Origin: Hormoscilla sp. GUM202
GTDB taxonomy: Bacteria > Cyanobacteriota > Cyanobacteriia > Cyanobacteriales > Desertifilaceae
Reading direction: 5' to 3'
NCBI GenBank assembly: GCA_005518205.2
Contig: RFFC02000014.1
Location: forward strand, 106,213 to 170,212
Length of the DNA stretch: 64,000 nucleotides
Within the stretch, counting starts at the first letter, position 1. Each line of letters begins with the position of its first letter. The notes under the pieces were generated by a model. That model saw nothing but the letters and a program-made list of their open reading frames with translations, did no database searches and was not told where the DNA came from. Shown piece by piece: positions 61,853 to 64,000 of this stretch. The translations under genes and the position numbers were made by a program.

Positions 61853-62377
61853 GCCCCTCAAGACGCTTGTCTCCACTGGGTTGGCTACCAAAAACAACGG
61901 GATAGGATTTGATGGGTTGTAGATTGTAGAATACCGTCAATCTGTATTGAGATTTTTCCACCACCCCCCAAAGCAATCTCCACGCGCTGGGCTCTCGATT
62001 GCTTCGGGGGGGTTTTTCTTCTAAAGCATATGTTAACTCAACTGCCGCCCCCCACGCAATGACATAAAAAGGGAGAAATGTTTGCACAAATGATGCCCGA
62101 ATCAGATTAAACCGATGGTTGAGACTATGCCATTGACTCAGATGAATGAGGCAATGGATAAGGTGGCGGCGATATCTCTTGCGTGCCGAGTCCCCTGGGA
62201 CAAGAGCACGACAAGAGATATCGAATAAAGCTCGCTATCGGATTGTGTTGCTGTCCGAGTCAGCAGGCTGAGTGAATAATGACGATAAATTCCCAATAGC
62301 ATATGGTGGGCAATGCCCACCATATTTAATGCTATTTTATCCGCAGTGGGCGCAGCGATAGGAAATTGCCAAGAATA
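61853..62377. other. Intergenic stretch with repeats
   Basis: Holds a repeat copy at 62171-62222 (GATATCTC...CCTGGGACAAGAG...GAGATATC). Around 61980-62060 there is protein-like text on the minus strand (FLPFYVIAWGAAVELTYALEE) without a start or a recognised family. No supported gene. Confidence 0.55.
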
Positions 62378-62890
62378 TCAGAGGAGAATATTCTGAGTCA
62401 CGTTATTATTCACCACAAGCATGATGATGCCATTGTTGTAGGTTGTGAAACCCACGACTGGACTGTTACTACTACGAGTGAAGCCTAAGTCCGAGAAGTC
62501 TGCATTCACTGCATTTGAGTTACTCCCTAACACTTTAACAGTGTTAGTCGAATCAGATAAATGTTGTAAATCTCTCGCTGATAGGGTCAGGCTATTACCT
62601 AAACCATTCAGGTCAATCACTTCTATCCCCGAAAATCTGCTATTGCCGATTTTTCCGGAACGGTTCGCCGTTAAATCCAGATTAAAGCTACTATCCAGGC
62701 GCAGAATATCGCCATTCCCACTGCCCCCTACAGCCCGCCGAAAGTCCAGAGAACCTATGGCTATGACATCACTGCCAGCACCGCCATTCAGACGTGCTGC
62801 ACCTCCGCCTCCAACGATTGTATCGTCATTCTGTGCGCCTATTAGCACTTCCCATCGTCGCGATCGCCCGCTAGCATCTATGAAATACAT
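62378..62890 (-). pseudogene. C-terminal fragment of hemolysin-type calcium-binding protein
   Basis: The 170-codon frame carries RTX-like nonapeptide text (GAQNDDTIVGGGGAARLNGGAGSDVI) and then the C-terminal module common in cyanobacterial surface proteins: RFSGIEVIDLNGLGNSLTLSARDLQHLSDSTNTVKVLGSNSN and FTTYNNGIIMLVVNN. The upstream part of the gene is absent and no start signal is visible, so this is the end of a lost, larger gene. A 17-mer copy (62648-62664) lies in the coding part. Confidence 0.78.
62648..62664 (+). repeat. Dispersed 17-mer GATTTTTCCGGAACGGT in RTX fragment
   Basis: Exact copy of the consensus, antisense to the reading direction of the fragment. Confidence 0.85.
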
Positions 62891-62994
62891 TGCAAAATAT
62901 ACTCACTGGGAGAGCGTTCTTAAGAAAATTCCAAAATTCTCAATTTTTGTCTTGTAATGACTATATATGTACTATGTGATAATAATTTAGGGAA

Positions 62995-63040
62995 TTTGGG
63001 TGGAATTTGGGTGGGATTTGGGTGGGATTTGGGTGGAGGC
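62995..63040 (+). repeat. 13-bp tandem repeat (TTTGGGTGGGA)
   Basis: About four units of ATTTGGGTGGGAT-type sequence. Not coding. Confidence 0.85.
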
Positions 63041-63130
63041 AGTTATCAAGAGGATTCGTTTTTGTTTTGCAACTGTTTGAAGACAATCGCTCTCAAGAAC
63101 CTCTTTGTTTTGACCGAGGGAGCCGGTAAT

Positions 63131-63731
63131 GATGCTTTCAGGCTCTGTATGGTAGTAGACTTGAACAGGCACTCCTGATAGGAGGGGGGAGCCGAGCTAG
63201 GTCCGTTTCCAGGTAGAACCTGGGAACGAGAGAAAGGTATCTCTGTCGAGGGGGCGATGCTTTCAGGCTCTGTATGGTAGTAGACTTGAACAGGCACTCC
63301 TGATAGGAGGGGGGAGCCGAGCTAGGTCCGTTTCCAGGTAGAACCTGGGAACGAGAGAAAGGTATCTCTGTCGAGGGGGCGATGCTTTCAGGCTCTGTAT
63401 GGTAGTAGACTTGAACAGGCACTCCTGATAGGAGGGGGGAGCCGAGCTAGGTCCGTTTCCAGGTAGAACCTGGGAACGAGAGAAAGGTATCTCTGTCGAG
63501 GGGGCGATGCTTTCAGGCTCTGTATGGTAAGTAGTTAGACAAAAATAATTGCACATAGCCATGGGCGACATGCTCCGGATATGGAGACTAGCGCGAGAGA
63601 GTGTGTGAAATTAATTTCGTCCATGTACTTAGTAGACTTGAACAGGCACTCCTGATAGGAGGGGGAAGCCGAGCTAGGTCCGTTTCCAGGTAGAACCTGG
63701 GAACGAGAGAAAGGTATCTCTGTAAGGGTTT
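63131..63731 (+). repeat. 125-bp tandem array, four units, last one holding a MITE
   Basis: Units start GATGCTTTCAGGCTCTG at 63131, 63256, 63381 and 63506, exactly 125 bp apart, and contain TAGGAGGGGGGAGCCGAGCTAG and a palindromic CGTTTCCAGGTAGAACCTGGGAACG. The fourth unit is cut after TATGGTA by the MITE at 63530-63629 and resumes with GTAGACTTGAACAGGC. No gene. Confidence 0.93.
63530..63629 (-). mobile_element. 100-bp MITE related to IS630, copy 2
   Basis: 100 bp between TA at 63528-63529 and 63630-63631. It is the reverse complement of the copy at 2692-2791 (for example ATAGCCATGGGCGACATGCT and GAGACTAGCGCGAGAG), with TA target duplication. It interrupts the fourth array unit, whose sequence is intact in the other three, so the insertion site is proven within the window. 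Confidence 0.94.
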
Positions 63732-63774
63732 CGGGGTTTTCATTCTATCTGTTTACTTAATTGAGGTAAGGTAA

Positions 63775-63930
63775 ATGGCACGACTTTGAGGTCCTATTAA
63801 ACTTGTTGGTACTATTGGCGGTATATCTTTTTCCCGTGACGGTCAAGCTAGGATGCTTCCTGGTCCGCGGCCTGTAACTGCTGAGCGCACTCGTGAAAAT
63901 AATAGTGAATTTGGTCGGGCCGCTAGGGTT
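63775..63930 (+). pseudogene. Gene start interrupted by a stop and by intron/remnant DNA
   Basis: From the ATG at 63775, with GAGGTAAGG upstream, the frame reads MARL, then TGA, then GPIKLVGTIGGISFSRDGQARMLPGPRPVTAERTRENNSEFGRAA. The RTRENNSEFG stretch resembles a family of small proteins known in Bacteroidetes and elsewhere (MARQxGPIKxxGTIGG...RTRENNxEFG). The gene is cut near 63930 by the intron end, and the early TGA makes it non-functional. The family is recognised only by its motif. Confidence 0.55.
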
Positions 63931-64000
63931 GGGGTCGAGCTGGGAATCGCTTCCCAACCCTCCCTTTCAAAACCGTGCTTGCGACTTTCACCGCACACGG
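63931..64000 (-). mobile_element. Group II intron E, 3' end (domains V-VI), continues beyond window
   Basis: Reading the minus strand from 64000, CCGTGTGCGGTGAAAGTCGC then AAGCACGGTTTTGAAAGGG is domain V, and GGGTTGGGAAGCGATTCCC then AGCTCGACCCC is the end seen in the copies near 35750 and 36830. The rest of the intron lies to the right of the window. The exact 3' boundary is uncertain by a few bases. Confidence 0.82.

Noticed and set aside
63046..63571. Three overlapping minus-strand frames with the same PYQECLFKS/RFYLETDLARL text
   Set aside because: They are frames through the 125-bp tandem array, without a ribosome binding site, and are broken by the MITE.

Overview
The window looks like chromosomal DNA from a filamentous, repeat-rich cyanobacterium. 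Supporting signs are many GCGATCGC (HIP1-type) octamers, a photosystem II psbI gene, a CpcS/CpeS-type phycobilin lyase, a DUF3769 outer-membrane protein, several cyanobacteria-restricted families (DUF39/HcyBio, DUF4058, DUF4214, ABA4-like), and many short palindromic repeats and group II introns. The genus cannot be fixed from the sequence alone. The DNA alternates short islands of ordinary housekeeping genes with heavily eroded mobile DNA.

Layout: 1-5.3 kb holds an EAL-domain fragment split by an IS630-family element, then a group II intron (1482-3979) with its reverse transcriptase broken by a 100-bp MITE, then the DUF39 gene. 5.3-9.9 kb carries a conserved cyanobacterial protein, a TPR membrane protein, sdhA and a small membrane protein with a good terminator. 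9.9-12.3 kb is almost gene-free, with a 43-bp minisatellite and a broken DUF4058 gene. 12.3-14.6 kb is a two-gene ATPase module that may be defensive. 14.8-20 kb has a truncated ABA4-like gene, an IS982 transposase, manC, and remnants of DUF6883/DUF4926 genes and of a transposase. 20.4-25.7 kb is a minus-strand block: a 658-aa conserved protein, psbI, DUF3769, and a 242-aa conserved protein. 26.2-31.6 kb is a graveyard of ISKra4-, IS701- and IS982-type elements surrounding an FG-GAP/VCBS protein fragment. 31.6-37.3 kb contains an HD-domain protein and three group II intron remnants, one carrying the second, apparently identical IS630 copy.

37.4-43.2 kb returns to housekeeping: a phycobilin lyase, divergent hemE, an epimerase-like gene, an XRE regulator and a caspase-like protein with its catalytic dyad replaced. 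43.3-49.6 kb is a segmental duplication of about 1.4 kb, in two copies, flanking a second ATPase/TOPRIM pair and a protein with a DUF4157-type leader. 49.7-51.4 kb is a clean IS4-family insertion with a 10-bp target duplication. 51.5-59.5 kb holds toxin/antitoxin-like small genes and a three-gene ABC transporter operon. 59.5-61.9 kb has leuB and a glycine-zipper/nuclease-like gene pair. The end of the window is a 125-bp tandem array, one unit of which contains the second MITE copy, and the 3' end of another group II intron on the minus strand.

The most distinctive theme is insertion of very short repeats into genes, often in frame. A 17-mer (GATTTTTCCGGAACGGT) occurs five times, including inside leuB and an ATPase. 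A palindrome encoding RSQAEPWER occurs in two proteins. A palindromic segment lies inside an epimerase-like gene. The duplicated blocks provide natural filled-site/empty-site comparisons for a palindromic repeat (44239-44264) and for a group II intron remnant (36448-36838). The best candidate functional systems are the two ATPase/TOPRIM-like pairs, the glycine-zipper/nuclease-like pair, and the DUF4157-leader protein.
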